DNA of 13,165 bases from Lachnospiraceae bacterium. GTDB lineage: Bacteria; Bacillota; Clostridia; Lachnospirales; Lachnospiraceae. Position 1 is the first letter of the stretch. Every line of letters begins with the position of its first letter. A model generated the notes under the pieces. The model searched no databases. It was not told where the DNA came from and worked only from the letters and a program-made list of their open reading frames with translations. The DNA lies in the NCBI GenBank assembly GCA_021153185.1, contig JAGKTY010000041.1:1-13165 (forward strand), in the 5' to 3' direction. This document shows positions 1 to 7,324 of this stretch, in pieces. Position numbers and translations under genes: made by a program.

Positions 1-100
1 ATGTAACAACATATAGTACAAGCAAAAAAAACTTATGTCAACATGTTGCACTTATGCTTGAAACCCTTGATTTTACGCCATTTTTGGGCGAAAAAAGTAA

Positions 101-129
101 TTGATTTTTCCGGTCAACCTATATATAAT
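101..129 (+). promoter_or_regulatory. SigA-type promoter of xerD
   Basis: TTGATT at 101-106 and a perfect TATAAT at 124-129 are separated by 17 bp, the ideal SigA spacing. The predicted start is near 136, giving a leader of about 50 nt before xerD. The 100 bases upstream hold a short palindrome (CAACATGTTG, 39-48) and a direct repeat (ACTTATG, 31-37 and 50-56), but no gene that I can see. Inferred from sequence only. Confidence 0.65.
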
Positions 130-186
130 GTGAATTAGACATCGTTTGGATTGACATAATATATGGCAAAGAAAGGCAATTTTTGA

Positions 187-1071
187 ATGGAACAGTCAAT
201 TAATCAGTATATTTCGTATTTACATAATGTTAAGAAAGCATCTGAGAATACAATTCTTTCTTATAAACGTGACTTGACCAAAATGTCTTTGTTTTTGTCA
301 AAAAAAGGGATTGCAGACGTTCGTTTTGTTGCGATGACGGATTTGGAAGAGTATATTGCCACGCTTCGGGAGCAGAAGCTTGCAGCAACGACGATATCAA
401 GAAACATCGCGGCGATGAAAGCGTTCTTTATGTATTTACACAATGAAAAAATCGTCGATACGGATGTGGCAGTCAAATTGAAAAGTCCAAAGATTGAGAA
501 AAAGATTCCTGAGATTATGACAATGGATGAAGTTGTCAGGCTTTTGGAACAGCCAAACGGTGATTCGCCAAAGGAAATCCGTGACAAAGCGATGCTGGAA
601 CTGCTTTACGCAACAGGCATCAGGGTGACAGAGCTGATTCAGCTCAAGGTGTCGGATATCAATATGTCGATGGGATTTATCCTCTGTCGCGATGCACATA
701 AAGAGCGCGTGATTCCGTTTGGAAGCGAGGCCAAAAATGCATTGCTGAGATATCTTGGCGGCGTTAGGGATTCGATGTTGACCGAAGGAGACAATGATGT
801 TCTTTTTGTGAATTGCTCGGGTACTCCGATGAGCAGACAAGGCTTTTGGAAGCTGATTAAGTATTACACAAAGAAAGCCGGAATCACAAGTGATATCACA
901 CCACATACATTGCGCCATTCTTTTGCGGCACATCTCGTTGAAAACGGTGCCGATTTAAAATCTGTTCAAAAAATGCTGGGACATTCGGATCTTTCGACGA
1001 CACAGATTTATGCAAATATCAATCACAACCGGATAAGGGAAGTGTATGCCAAAGCGCATCCGCGCGGATAA
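187..1071 (+). CDS. xerD: Tyrosine recombinase XerD-like
   Basis: This is a site-specific tyrosine recombinase of the XerC/XerD family, which resolves chromosome dimers at dif by cutting and rejoining DNA through a phosphotyrosine intermediate. Its 294 residues match the usual family length. The N-terminal SAM-like core-binding domain covers about 1-90 and the catalytic domain about 105-290. The full catalytic set is visible: R146 (ATGIR), K172 (HKER), H240 and R243 (HTLRH), H266 (LGHSD) and the nucleophile Y275 (TTQIYAN). It is therefore probably active. The start has a weak GAAAGG ribosome site about 10 nt upstream, and the protein begins at the expected family N-terminus. It is a single-gene unit ending at a terminator shared with aroF. 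The XerD rather than XerC assignment rests on overall resemblance to clostridial XerD. No integrase-style neighbours or attachment sites are present, so a housekeeping role is favoured. Confidence 0.88.
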   Translation: MEQSINQYISYLHNVKKASENTILSYKRDLTKMSLFLSKKGIADVRFVAMTDLEEYIATLREQKLAATTISRNIAAMKAFFMYLHNEKIVDTDVAVKLKSPKIEKKIPEIMTMDEVVRLLEQPNGDSPKEIRDKAMLELLYATGIRVTELIQLKVSDINMSMGFILCRDAHKERVIPFGSEAKNALLRYLGGVRDSMLTEGDNDVLFVNCSGTPMSRQGFWKLIKYYTKKAGITSDITPHTLRHSFAAHLVENGADLKSVQKMLGHSDLSTTQIYANINHNRIREVYAKAHPRG

Positions 1072-1097
1072 CGTATCAAATATATCAAAGCAAAATT

Positions 1098-1124
1098 AAA
1101 GCCACAGCGTGTTGCTGTGGCTTT
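1098..1124. terminator. Bidirectional terminator between xerD and aroF
   Basis: An 11-bp perfect stem (AAAGCCACAGC / GCTGTGGCTTT) with a 5-nt loop sits in the 69-bp gap between convergent genes. On the minus strand it runs into TTTAATTTTG, and on the plus strand only into CTTTAACT, so it should work better for aroF. Confidence 0.7.
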
Positions 1125-1140
1125 AACTATGCCGGTCAAT

Positions 1141-2169
1141 TTAGCAGTTGTCGGCAATGTGGTAAATGAGCCGCTCCGTATCAGGCCAGCCGAGACAAGG
1201 GTCGGTAATGGATTTGCCGTAGACACCATCGCCAATCTTTTGACAGCCTTCCTCGATATAACTTTCCACCATCACACCTTTTACCAGATCATGAATATCC
1301 GGATTGAGCTTTCTTGAGTGGAGTACCTCTTTGACGATACGTACCTGCTGCGCATATTTTTTTCCGCTGTTATTGTGGTTTGAATCAATGATAGCGGCAG
1401 GATTGACAAGATTCCGCTCGTTATACAGCTCGATTAATCGGCTTAAATCTTCGTAATGGTAATTCGGGAAATTGCGTCCGTAGGCGTTGACGCTTCCGCG
1501 AAGAACAGTATGGGCAAGTGGATTGCCTGTTGTCGAAACCTCCCAGCCACGATACGTAAAGGTGTGTGCCTGCTGCGCTGCATATACGGAATTCAGCATA
1601 ACGGTCAAATCGCCGGAGGTCGGATTTTTCATACCTGCCGGTACGTCAAACCCACTGACCGTGAGGCGGTGCTGCTGGTCTTCGACAGAACGGGCACCAA
1701 TCGCTACATAGGAAAGGATATCGGAAAGATATGTATAGTTTTCCGGATAAAGCATTTCATCAGCAGCGGTCAGGCCGGTTTCTTTCATGGCACGGATATG
1801 CATAGAACGAACGGCAATCAGACCTTGCATCAAATCAGGCTCTTTTTCAGGGTCCGGCTGTGAGGCAATTCCTTTGTAGCCTTCTCCGGTTGTACGTGGT
1901 TTGTTTGTATAAATACGAGGTATCAGAATCAGTTTGTCTTTTACCTGCTCGTTGATTCTTGCAAGCCGCGACACATAGTCACAGACAGAATCTTCGTTGT
2001 CGGCGCTGCACGGACCGATGATGACCAAAAATTTATCACTTTTTCCTGTGATGACATCGGCAATTTCGCTGTCGCGCTGTTTTTTGATTTGTTTCAAATC
2101 GTCTGTCAGTGGATATTCTTTGATGAAATCGGCCGGAGACGGAAGCTGTTTTTTAAATTCCATTCCCAT
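1141..2169 (-). CDS. aroF: 3-deoxy-7-phosphoheptulonate (DAHP) synthase, class I
   Basis: This enzyme condenses phosphoenolpyruvate with erythrose 4-phosphate to DAHP, the first step of the shikimate pathway to aromatic amino acids. At 342 residues it has the AroF/G/H (class I alpha) length. Metal ligands expected from the E. coli enzymes are present: C54 (IGPCSAD), H265 (DSNHNNSGK), E302 (VMVES) and D323 (SITDPC). The substrate motif KPRTT is at 90-94 and GARSVEDQQHR at 158-168. The loop normally reading KNGTDG is KNPTSGD here, a variant I associate with clostridial members. The start at 2169 has AGAAGGA seven nt upstream, and the alternative M3 would be too far from it. A good promoter lies at 2217-2245 within an inverted repeat, so it is probably regulated. 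No other aro genes adjoin it. Which aromatic amino acid, if any, inhibits it cannot be read from the sequence. Confidence 0.93.
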   Translation of the reverse strand: MGMEFKKQLPSPADFIKEYPLTDDLKQIKKQRDSEIADVITGKSDKFLVIIGPCSADNEDSVCDYVSRLARINEQVKDKLILIPRIYTNKPRTTGEGYKGIASQPDPEKEPDLMQGLIAVRSMHIRAMKETGLTAADEMLYPENYTYLSDILSYVAIGARSVEDQQHRLTVSGFDVPAGMKNPTSGDLTVMLNSVYAAQQAHTFTYRGWEVSTTGNPLAHTVLRGSVNAYGRNFPNYHYEDLSRLIELYNERNLVNPAAIIDSNHNNSGKKYAQQVRIVKEVLHSRKLNPDIHDLVKGVMVESYIEEGCQKIGDGVYGKSITDPCLGWPDTERLIYHIADNC

Positions 2170-2216
2170 AAGGGGGTCCTTCTTTCTGTTTGTGATTTGG
2201 GAAATAACCCGAACAC

Positions 2217-2245
2217 ATTATACTCGATTATGTATAGAAGGTCAA
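2217..2245 (-). promoter_or_regulatory. aroF promoter
   Basis: Read on the minus strand, TTGACC (2245-2240), a 17-bp spacer and a perfect TATAAT (2222-2217) form a strong SigA promoter. Transcription should start near 2210, leaving a leader of about 40 nt. That is too short for a T-box or a leader-peptide attenuator. Confidence 0.75.
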
Positions 2246-2266
2246 TTTCAAGATACAATAATCGAG
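2223..2266. repeat. Inverted repeat spanning the aroF -35 region (operator-like)
   Basis: CTCGATTA-TGTAT (2223-2235) pairs with ATACA-A-TAATCGAG (2253-2266): 13 bp with one bulged A and a 17-bp gap. One arm fills the spacer of the aroF promoter and the other lies just upstream of its -35. Most of the repeat is upstream of the predicted start, so it is more likely a DNA site for a dimeric regulator than an RNA hairpin. The regulator is unknown. Confidence 0.5.
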
Positions 2267-2284
2267 GGATGTATCATTTATCAT

Positions 2285-2298
2285 AAGGTGTGCACCTT
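2285..2298. promoter_or_regulatory. Short palindrome between divergent promoters
   Basis: AAGGTG-TG-CACCTT is a perfect 6+2+6 inverted repeat in the gap between the aroF and nifS promoters, about 40 bp upstream of the nifS -35. It could be a regulator site for either side. It is short enough to be chance. Confidence 0.25.
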
Positions 2299-2337
2299 TG
2301 TTGCAATTTTTTTCTCATTTTGATGAATTGTATACCG

Positions 2338-2366
2338 TTGACAAGAAATATGACGGGGTATAAAAT
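2338..2366 (+). promoter_or_regulatory. Promoter of the nifS-nifU-mnmA operon
   Basis: A consensus TTGACA (2338-2343) is followed after 17 bp by TAAAAT (2361-2366). The predicted start is near 2373, at the edge of the palindrome at 2375-2399. The leader to nifS is about 83 nt. Confidence 0.7.
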
Positions 2367-2374
2367 ACAAATAG

Positions 2375-2399
2375 TTTTCCTAGCGTATGCCTAGGAAAA
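2375..2399. promoter_or_regulatory. Operator-like palindrome at the nifS transcription start
   Basis: TTTTCCTAG and CTAGGAAAA are perfect 9-bp arms separated by 7 bp (CGTATGC). The site begins about 9 bp after the -10 box, so a bound protein would block initiation or early elongation. Its place, length and partner genes fit an operator for an Fe-S or cysteine-sensing regulator of the Rrf2/IscR kind, but no such gene is in the window. It could instead form a hairpin at the mRNA 5' end. Confidence 0.55.
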
Positions 2400-2455
2400 T
2401 TGAACATGATAAATTGATATGCATACAATTATTTTGCTTATATAGAGGTAGGACA

Positions 2456-3637
2456 ATGGGTGAACTGATTTATTTGGACAATGCGGCCACGACCAAAATG
2501 TCAAAAGAAGTCGTAGACGCAATGCTTCCTTATTTTACGGAGCAATATGGCAATGCGAGTGCCATTTATTCTTTTGCAGGGAAGGCAAAGGAAGCGCTTA
2601 CGGACGCGAGGGAATATATCGCACAATCAATTGGTGCAGAGGCAAAAGATTTATATTTTACATCGGGCGGTACGGAAGCGGACAACTGGGCGCTTAAGGC
2701 GGCAGCTGAGGCATATGAGTCAAAAGGAAAACATATTATCACATCCAAAATCGAGCATCATGCAATTCTGCATACATGTGAATATCTGGAAAAACGCGGA
2801 TTTGAAATTACGTATATTGATGTTGACGAGAATGGTATCGTAAAGCTTGATGAGCTTGAGAAAGCAATCAGATCGGACACAATTTTGATTTCAGTGATGT
2901 TTGCGAACAATGAAATCGGTACGATTGAGCCGATTGCAGAGATAGGAAAAATTGCCAAAGCACATGGTGTCTTATTCCATACAGATGCTGTTCAGGCATA
3001 TGCGCAGATTCCAATCAATGTCGATGAGATGAATATTGATATGATGTCGGCAAGTGCACACAAATTAAACGGACCAAAAGGTGTCGGTTTTTTGTATATC
3101 CGCAAAGGCTTGAAGCTTCGCTCATTTATGCATGGCGGCGCGCAGGAGAGAGGCAGAAGAGCAACAACAGAAAATGTACCGGGTATTGTCGGGTTTGCAA
3201 AGGCAGCACGGTTGTCATTTGACACACTTTCCGATAAAATAGCAAAGGAAACAGCACTTCGGGATCATCTGATTGAACGGATTTCCGATGAGATTCCATA
3301 TTGCAGATTAAATGGGGACAGGCAGAACCGTCTTCCGAACAATGTGAATTTCAGCTTCCGATTTATTGAAGGAGAGAGTATGCTGATTATGCTGGACATG
3401 CAGGGAATTTGTGCTTCCAGCGGCAGCGCATGTACGTCGGGTTCGCTTGACCCGTCGCACGTCCTTTTGGCAATCGGACTTCCGCATGAGATTGCACACG
3501 GCTCTTTGCGGCTGACTGTCTCTACGGAAAACACGATGGAGCAGATGGATTTTGTTGTGGATGAACTAAAGAAAATTATTGACAGACTGCGCCGGATGTC
3601 ACCGTTATACGAAGACTTTTTGAAAAGCAATCAATGA
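2456..3637 (+). CDS. nifS: Cysteine desulfurase NifS/IscS family
   Basis: This PLP enzyme removes sulfur from L-cysteine to form an enzyme persulfide and alanine, feeding Fe-S assembly and tRNA thiolation. With the start at 2456 it has 393 residues, normal for the family. PLP and active-site residues are visible: H101 (KIEHHA), D177 and Q180 (HTDAVQ), the Schiff-base lysine K203 (SAHKLNGPKG) and the persulfide cysteine C326 (SSGSACTSG). The long, flexible loop around C326 marks the IscS/NifS (group I) type. An upstream in-frame ATG at 2387 is rejected because it lies inside the operator palindrome and adds 23 residues ahead of the conserved N-terminus (IYLDNAATTKM). The 2456 start has AGGTAGGA just upstream. 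It is followed by nifU after 27 nt and then mnmA, so its sulfur probably serves both. Confidence 0.95.
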   Translation: MGELIYLDNAATTKMSKEVVDAMLPYFTEQYGNASAIYSFAGKAKEALTDAREYIAQSIGAEAKDLYFTSGGTEADNWALKAAAEAYESKGKHIITSKIEHHAILHTCEYLEKRGFEITYIDVDENGIVKLDELEKAIRSDTILISVMFANNEIGTIEPIAEIGKIAKAHGVLFHTDAVQAYAQIPINVDEMNIDMMSASAHKLNGPKGVGFLYIRKGLKLRSFMHGGAQERGRRATTENVPGIVGFAKAARLSFDTLSDKIAKETALRDHLIERISDEIPYCRLNGDRQNRLPNNVNFSFRFIEGESMLIMLDMQGICASSGSACTSGSLDPSHVLLAIGLPHEIAHGSLRLTVSTENTMEQMDFVVDELKKIIDRLRRMSPLYEDFLKSNQ

Positions 3638-3664
3638 GATGGCGCACCAGGTTAGGAGTAAAAT

Positions 3665-4102
3665 ATGTACAGTGAAAAAGTAATGGATCATTTCCAAAAC
3701 CCACGTAATGTCGGAGAAATAGAAAACGCCAGCGGCACGGGAACTGTCGGAAATGCAAAATGTGGAGATATTATGCGGATTTACCTTGATATCGATGAGA
3801 ATCAGGTGATTCGCGATTGTAAATTTAAAACATTCGGATGCGGTGCAGCCGTTGCGACGAGTTCCATGGCGACAGAGCTTGTCAAAGGAAAGACAGTGCA
3901 GGAAGCAATGGCGGTGACCAACAAAGCCGTTATGGAGGCACTTGACGGACTGCCACCTGTCAAAGTGCATTGTTCCCTCCTTGCTGAGGAAGCAATTCAT
4001 GCAGCGCTTTGGGATTATGCGGAAAAAAACGGTATCGTGATCGAGGGACTGGAAAAGCCTGTGACAGATATCAGTGAGCACGAAGAGGAAGAAGAATATT
4101 AA
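3665..4102 (+). CDS. nifU: Fe-S cluster assembly scaffold NifU/IscU-like
   Basis: This is a scaffold on which NifS-derived sulfur and iron are assembled into Fe-S clusters before transfer to apoproteins. Its 145 residues form a single NifU N-terminal (IscU-like) domain. The canonical ligands are C33 with D35 (AKCGD), C59 (FGCGAA) and C103 (VKVHCSLLAE). The LPPVK sequence at 96-100 matches the motif bound by the HscA chaperone in proteobacteria, although no hscA is nearby. C52 is an extra cysteine. The C-terminus is acidic (EHEEEEEY). The AGGAG ribosome site is well placed before the start at 3665. The stop codon overlaps the mnmA start by one base (TAATG), so the two are probably translationally coupled. 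Confidence 0.95.
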   Translation: MYSEKVMDHFQNPRNVGEIENASGTGTVGNAKCGDIMRIYLDIDENQVIRDCKFKTFGCGAAVATSSMATELVKGKTVQEAMAVTNKAVMEALDGLPPVKVHCSLLAEEAIHAALWDYAEKNGIVIEGLEKPVTDISEHEEEEEY

Positions 4103-5178
4103 TGGCACAAAAAGTAGTTGTTGGAATGTCCGGTGGTGTTGATTCATCTGTTGCAGCATATTTGCTCAAACAGCAAGGCTATGATGTGATTGGTGTGACA
4201 ATGCAAATCTGGCAACCGGAGGATGCATGCACGGTTTCTGAACATGGCGGCTGCTGTGGACAGAGTGCGGTAGAGGATGCAAGACGCGTTGCCCAAATGC
4301 TGGAGATTCCGCATTATGTCATGAATTTCAGAAAAGAATTTAAGACACAGGTCATTGATTATTTCGTAGATGAGTACTTACACGGCCGTACGCCGAATCC
4401 TTGTAACGCATGCAACAGACACATCAAATGGGAAGCACTCTTACGCAGGAGCTTGCAAATCGGCGCGGATTATATTGCGACGGGACACTATGCCAGAATC
4501 GAGAAGCTTCCAAACGGAAGATATGCGATCCGCAATTCTGTGACAGCTAGGAAGGATCAGACGTATGCACTTTATAATTTAACGCAAGAGCAGCTGGCAC
4601 ATACATTGATGCCGGTTGGTGAATATACGAAAGAACAGATTAGACAAATCGCGTCAGAGATTGGCCTTTTGGTAGCGGATAAACCGGACAGCCAGGATAT
4701 TTGTTTTATTCCGGATAACGATTATGCATCGTTTGTTGAAAAGGAAAGAAATGGAAATGTTCCGCCGGTTGGCAATTTTGTAGATAAGCAAGGCAATATT
4801 CTTGGACAACACAAAGGAATTACCCACTACACAATCGGGCAGCGTAAGGGGCTTGGGATTGCAGTGGGACATCCGATTTTTGTGACAGAGATTCGCACAG
4901 ACACAAACGAAGTTGTTTTGGGCGAACATGAGGATGTTTTTACAGATTCCCTGCTTTGTGACCGTGTCAATTATATGGGGATGGAGGACCTCCACGAAGA
5001 AAGGCATGTTACGGCCAAAATCCGTTATGCACATGCCGGAGAAGGGTGTACACTCATTCCGCGCTCCGACGGCAAAATCAAGTGTGTGTTTGATAAGCCG
5101 GTTCGTGCCGTCACACCGGGGCAGGCTGTCGTGTTTTACGATGGGGAATACGTCCTTGGCGGCGGAAGTATTTTATAG
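4102..5178 (+). CDS. mnmA: tRNA-specific 2-thiouridylase MnmA
   Basis: MnmA activates U34 of tRNA-Lys, -Glu and -Gln with ATP and replaces its 2-oxygen with sulfur. At 358 residues it is full length. The N-terminal ATP-pyrophosphatase domain carries the PP-loop at 8-16 (MSGGVDSS). The catalytic cysteines match E. coli C102 and C199: C101 (TPNPCNAC) and C201 (DSQDICFIPD). GHYARI is at 128-133. The C-terminal third holds the central and beta-barrel domains (TIGQRKGLGIAVG). The ribosome site (GAGGAAG) lies in the end of nifU, and the ATG shares one base with the nifU stop. Placement after nifS suggests that this desulfurase donates the sulfur, as known for dedicated NifS-MnmA pairs; that link is inferred. 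The gene ends at a strong terminator. Confidence 0.96.
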   Translation: MAQKVVVGMSGGVDSSVAAYLLKQQGYDVIGVTMQIWQPEDACTVSEHGGCCGQSAVEDARRVAQMLEIPHYVMNFRKEFKTQVIDYFVDEYLHGRTPNPCNACNRHIKWEALLRRSLQIGADYIATGHYARIEKLPNGRYAIRNSVTARKDQTYALYNLTQEQLAHTLMPVGEYTKEQIRQIASEIGLLVADKPDSQDICFIPDNDYASFVEKERNGNVPPVGNFVDKQGNILGQHKGITHYTIGQRKGLGIAVGHPIFVTEIRTDTNEVVLGEHEDVFTDSLLCDRVNYMGMEDLHEERHVTAKIRYAHAGEGCTLIPRSDGKIKCVFDKPVRAVTPGQAVVFYDGEYVLGGGSIL

Positions 5179-5182
5179 AAAT

Positions 5183-5230
5183 AAAAGCAGCTCCTTTACA
5201 AATGGAAATTCGAGAAGGAACTGCTTTTTT
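5183..5230. terminator. Bidirectional terminator after mnmA
   Basis: AAAAGCAG-CTCCTT (5183-5196) pairs with AAGGAA-CTGCTTTT (5215-5228) with one C-A mismatch, followed by a T run to 5230. The reverse strand also ends in TTTTAT, so it can serve the convergent PHP gene, whose stop is only 9 bp away. Confidence 0.8.
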
Positions 5231-5238
5231 GATTGTGC

Positions 5239-6057
5239 TTACAATATTTTTTTGTATTCGGCAATGCGGTTTTGGTAGACGCTGTAGTATTTGAAACCAA
5301 GCTCCTTCAAAACGTCAGTTGCCTCAGATAGTGCGTAGCCGACATCGGCTGCCTTGTGCGCGTCACTTCCGATTGTGATGAGCTCACCGCCCATTTCACG
5401 ATAGCGCTTGATAACCGGGACTGCCGGGTGAATGCTTCCAAAGCTGCTGCGGAGTCCGCCGGTGTTCAGCTCGATTCCTTTTTCATTTTCTAATAAGAAT
5501 TCAAATAAATTCTCCCAGATATCCATATAGTCGGACGGATTGTAGCTTTGCGGATTCGGCGCATAGCGCATCACGTAATCAAGATGCCCTACGACATCGA
5601 AGTTCTGCATTGCTTTGACATTTTGGACGGTTGCACCAAAGTAGGCGCGATTGGCTTCGACGTCCGTGCGGCCGGTATAATAGTTTCCGTAGTACGGGTC
5701 AATTCCTGACTCGAAATGCGTGGAAGCGATAATAAAATCGTATTCGTGTTCCCTGGCAAGAATTGCGTTCTTGCGGATGTTTTCAGGCGAGAGACCGATT
5801 TCGAGACCAAAGCTGATTTCGATTTGGTCCTGATACTTTTCTTTTAAAGCCAAAAGCTCATACAAATAGGAATCAACATTTAAAACGAATGTCTCAGGGT
5901 CATCTCCGTTTTCGGCAGGATAGCCATAATCGTTATGCTCTGTAAAGCAGATATACTTCAATCCTTTTTCGATGGCTGCTAATACGATCGCCTCCATGGA
6001 TTCAGATGAATCTCCTGAGTGGTGAGAGTGAAGGTGGTAATCACATAATACTGGCAT
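5239..6057 (-). CDS. hisJ: PHP-domain phosphoesterase, HisJ-like histidinol-phosphatase
   Basis: This is a polymerase-and-histidinol-phosphatase (PHP) family metallo-phosphoesterase. HisJ/HisK relatives hydrolyse L-histidinol phosphate in histidine synthesis. Its 272 residues fit that family. Likely metal ligands are visible in order: H8 and H10 (DYHLHSHHSGD), D16, H41 (FTEHNDY), E86 (GLEIG), H114 (ASTHFESG), H158 (VVGHLDYVMRY), then D232 and H234 (IGSDAH). The start has an excellent ribosome site (AAGGAGG, six nt away). No other his genes are near and the gene stands alone, so the substrate is not proven by context. Other PHP phosphatases act on different phosphate esters. The family call is sure; the histidinol-phosphate role is probable. 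Confidence 0.85.
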   Translation of the reverse strand: MPVLCDYHLHSHHSGDSSESMEAIVLAAIEKGLKYICFTEHNDYGYPAENGDDPETFVLNVDSYLYELLALKEKYQDQIEISFGLEIGLSPENIRKNAILAREHEYDFIIASTHFESGIDPYYGNYYTGRTDVEANRAYFGATVQNVKAMQNFDVVGHLDYVMRYAPNPQSYNPSDYMDIWENLFEFLLENEKGIELNTGGLRSSFGSIHPAVPVIKRYREMGGELITIGSDAHKAADVGYALSEATDVLKELGFKYYSVYQNRIAEYKKIL

Positions 6058-6087
6058 AGGCGCCTCCTTTTTGGTTTATTTGAAGGT

Positions 6088-6115
6088 ATTTTAACAAAAA
6101 ACATAAAAAAAACAA
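6088..6115 (-). promoter_or_regulatory. Possible promoter of the PHP gene
   Basis: On the minus strand TTGTTT (6115-6110) and TAAAAT (6093-6088) are 16 bp apart in an A/T-rich tract about 30 bp before the gene. The match is fair, and the low-complexity surroundings weaken it. Confidence 0.4.
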
Positions 6116-6185
6116 GTGGTCATAGACTATTTTGCTTTTATTTAACATTTTTTTAATCGAATTGATAATATTTACAAGAAATCAC

Positions 6186-6214
6186 TTGATATTTTGGGAC
6201 AAACTGTGTAAAAT
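6186..6214 (+). promoter_or_regulatory. Promoter of gap
   Basis: TTGATA (6186-6191) and TAAAAT (6209-6214) have the ideal 17-bp spacing. The predicted start is near 6221, giving a leader of about 75 nt with a hairpin at 6231-6261. A/T-rich sequence lies just upstream, as in UP elements. Confidence 0.65.
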
Positions 6215-6230
6215 AAGACTTGCTGAAATA

Positions 6231-6261
6231 ATTCTGCGTGTGACTTACTACACCGCGGAAT
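6231..6261 (+). promoter_or_regulatory. Hairpin in the gap mRNA leader
   Basis: ATTCTGCG-TGT (6231-6241) pairs with ACA-C-CGCGGAAT (6250-6261): 11 pairs including one G-U, one bulged C and an 8-nt loop. No T run follows, so it is not a terminator. It lies about 10 nt from the predicted mRNA 5' end and 20 nt before the ribosome site. A stabilising 5' stem is the simplest reading. Confidence 0.5.
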
Positions 6262-6294
6262 AATATAAAAAATCATTTTTAGGAGGAATTAAAA

Positions 6295-7296
6295 ATGTCA
6301 GTAAGAGTAGCAATTAATGGTTTTGGTCGTATCGGTCGTCTCGCATTCAGACAGATGTTTGGTGCTGAGGGATACGAAGTAGTAGCAATCAACGATTTAA
6401 CAAGCCCAAAAATGTTAGCACACTTGTTAAAATATGATTCATCACAGGGTAAATACGCATTAGCTGATACAGTTTCAGCTGGTGAGGATTCAATCACTGT
6501 TGATGGCAAAACACTCAAAATCTACAAAGAGCCGGACGCAAACAACTGCCCATGGGGAGAACTCAATGTAGACGTAGTATTAGAGTGTTCAGGTTTCTAC
6601 ACAAGCAAAGAGAAAGCTCAGGCTCATATCAATGCTGGTGCTCGTAAAGTTGTTATCTCTGCTCCTGCAGGAAATGACCTTCCTACTATCGTATACAATG
6701 TTAACCATGAGACATTAAAAGCTTCAGATACAATCATCTCTGCAGCTTCATGTACAACAAACTGCTTAGCTCCAATGGCTAAAGCATTAAATGACCTTGC
6801 TGGTATCAAATCTGGTATCATGAGCACAATCCATGCTTACACAGGTGATCAGATGATCCTTGACGGACCACAGAGAAAAGGTGATCTTAGAAGAAGCCGT
6901 GCAGGTGCTGTAAACATCGTTCCTAACTCAACAGGTGCTGCAAAAGCTATCGGTCTTGTTATCCCAGAGTTAAACGGTAAATTAATCGGATCTGCTCAGC
7001 GTGTTCCAACACCAACAGGTTCTACAACAATCTTAGTAGCAACAGTTGAGAAATCAGTAACAAAAGAAGAAATCAACGCAGCTATGAAAGCAGCAGCTAC
7101 AGAGTCATTCGGATACAACGAGGATGAAATCGTTTCTAGCGATATCGTAGGAAGCACATATGGTTCAATCTTCGATGCTACACAGACAATGGTAGGCGAG
7201 GATAACTTAGTTCAGGTTGTTTCTTGGTATGACAATGAGAACAGCTACACATCTCAGATGGTTCGTACAATTAAGTACTTCTCAGAGTTAAAATAG
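6295..7296 (+). CDS. gap: Glyceraldehyde-3-phosphate dehydrogenase, type I
   Basis: This enzyme oxidises and phosphorylates glyceraldehyde 3-phosphate to 1,3-bisphosphoglycerate with NAD+ in central glycolysis. Its 333 residues are the standard length. The NAD-binding Rossmann motif GFGRIGR lies at 9-15. D34 (AINDL) favours NAD over NADP. The catalytic pair is C153 (SASCTTNC) and H180 (STIHAYTGDQ). The phosphate-site region NIVPNSTGAAKA is intact. AGGAGG stands eight nt before the ATG. Codons are strongly biased (ACA, GCA, CGT, TTA), unlike mnmA or aroF, as expected of a highly expressed gene. It heads the gap/pgk/tpiA cluster but has its own promoter and terminator, so much of its mRNA is probably monocistronic. 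Confidence 0.98.
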   Translation: MSVRVAINGFGRIGRLAFRQMFGAEGYEVVAINDLTSPKMLAHLLKYDSSQGKYALADTVSAGEDSITVDGKTLKIYKEPDANNCPWGELNVDVVLECSGFYTSKEKAQAHINAGARKVVISAPAGNDLPTIVYNVNHETLKASDTIISAASCTTNCLAPMAKALNDLAGIKSGIMSTIHAYTGDQMILDGPQRKGDLRRSRAGAVNIVPNSTGAAKAIGLVIPELNGKLIGSAQRVPTPTGSTTILVATVEKSVTKEEINAAMKAAATESFGYNEDEIVSSDIVGSTYGSIFDATQTMVGEDNLVQVVSWYDNENSYTSQMVRTIKYFSELK

Positions 7297-7324
7297 TTCT
7301 CGTATAAGCATATAAGAGATTCTT

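Noticed and set aside
16..43. dif-like site upstream of xerD
   Set aside because: TTATGTCAACA (33-43) resembles one XerD half-site. The other half and the 6-bp centre do not match a dif layout, so it is probably chance in A/T-rich DNA.
436..933. 165-codon minus-strand frame opposite xerD
   Set aside because: It lies wholly inside xerD on the other strand, with no domain-like sequence or ribosome site. It is a shadow frame.
2170..2216. T-box or attenuator leader for aroF
   Set aside because: The consensus promoter places the start only about 40 nt before the gene. There is no T-box motif and no room for the structure.
2387..2455. Upstream in-frame ATG extending NifS by 23 residues
   Set aside because: It lies inside the operator palindrome, only about 14 nt after the predicted transcription start. 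It has no ribosome site, and the extension is not part of the conserved N-terminus.
3605..4159. 184-codon minus-strand frame opposite nifU
   Set aside because: It covers a well-supported nifU and its borders, and its His/Phe/Cys-rich composition is typical of antisense frames.
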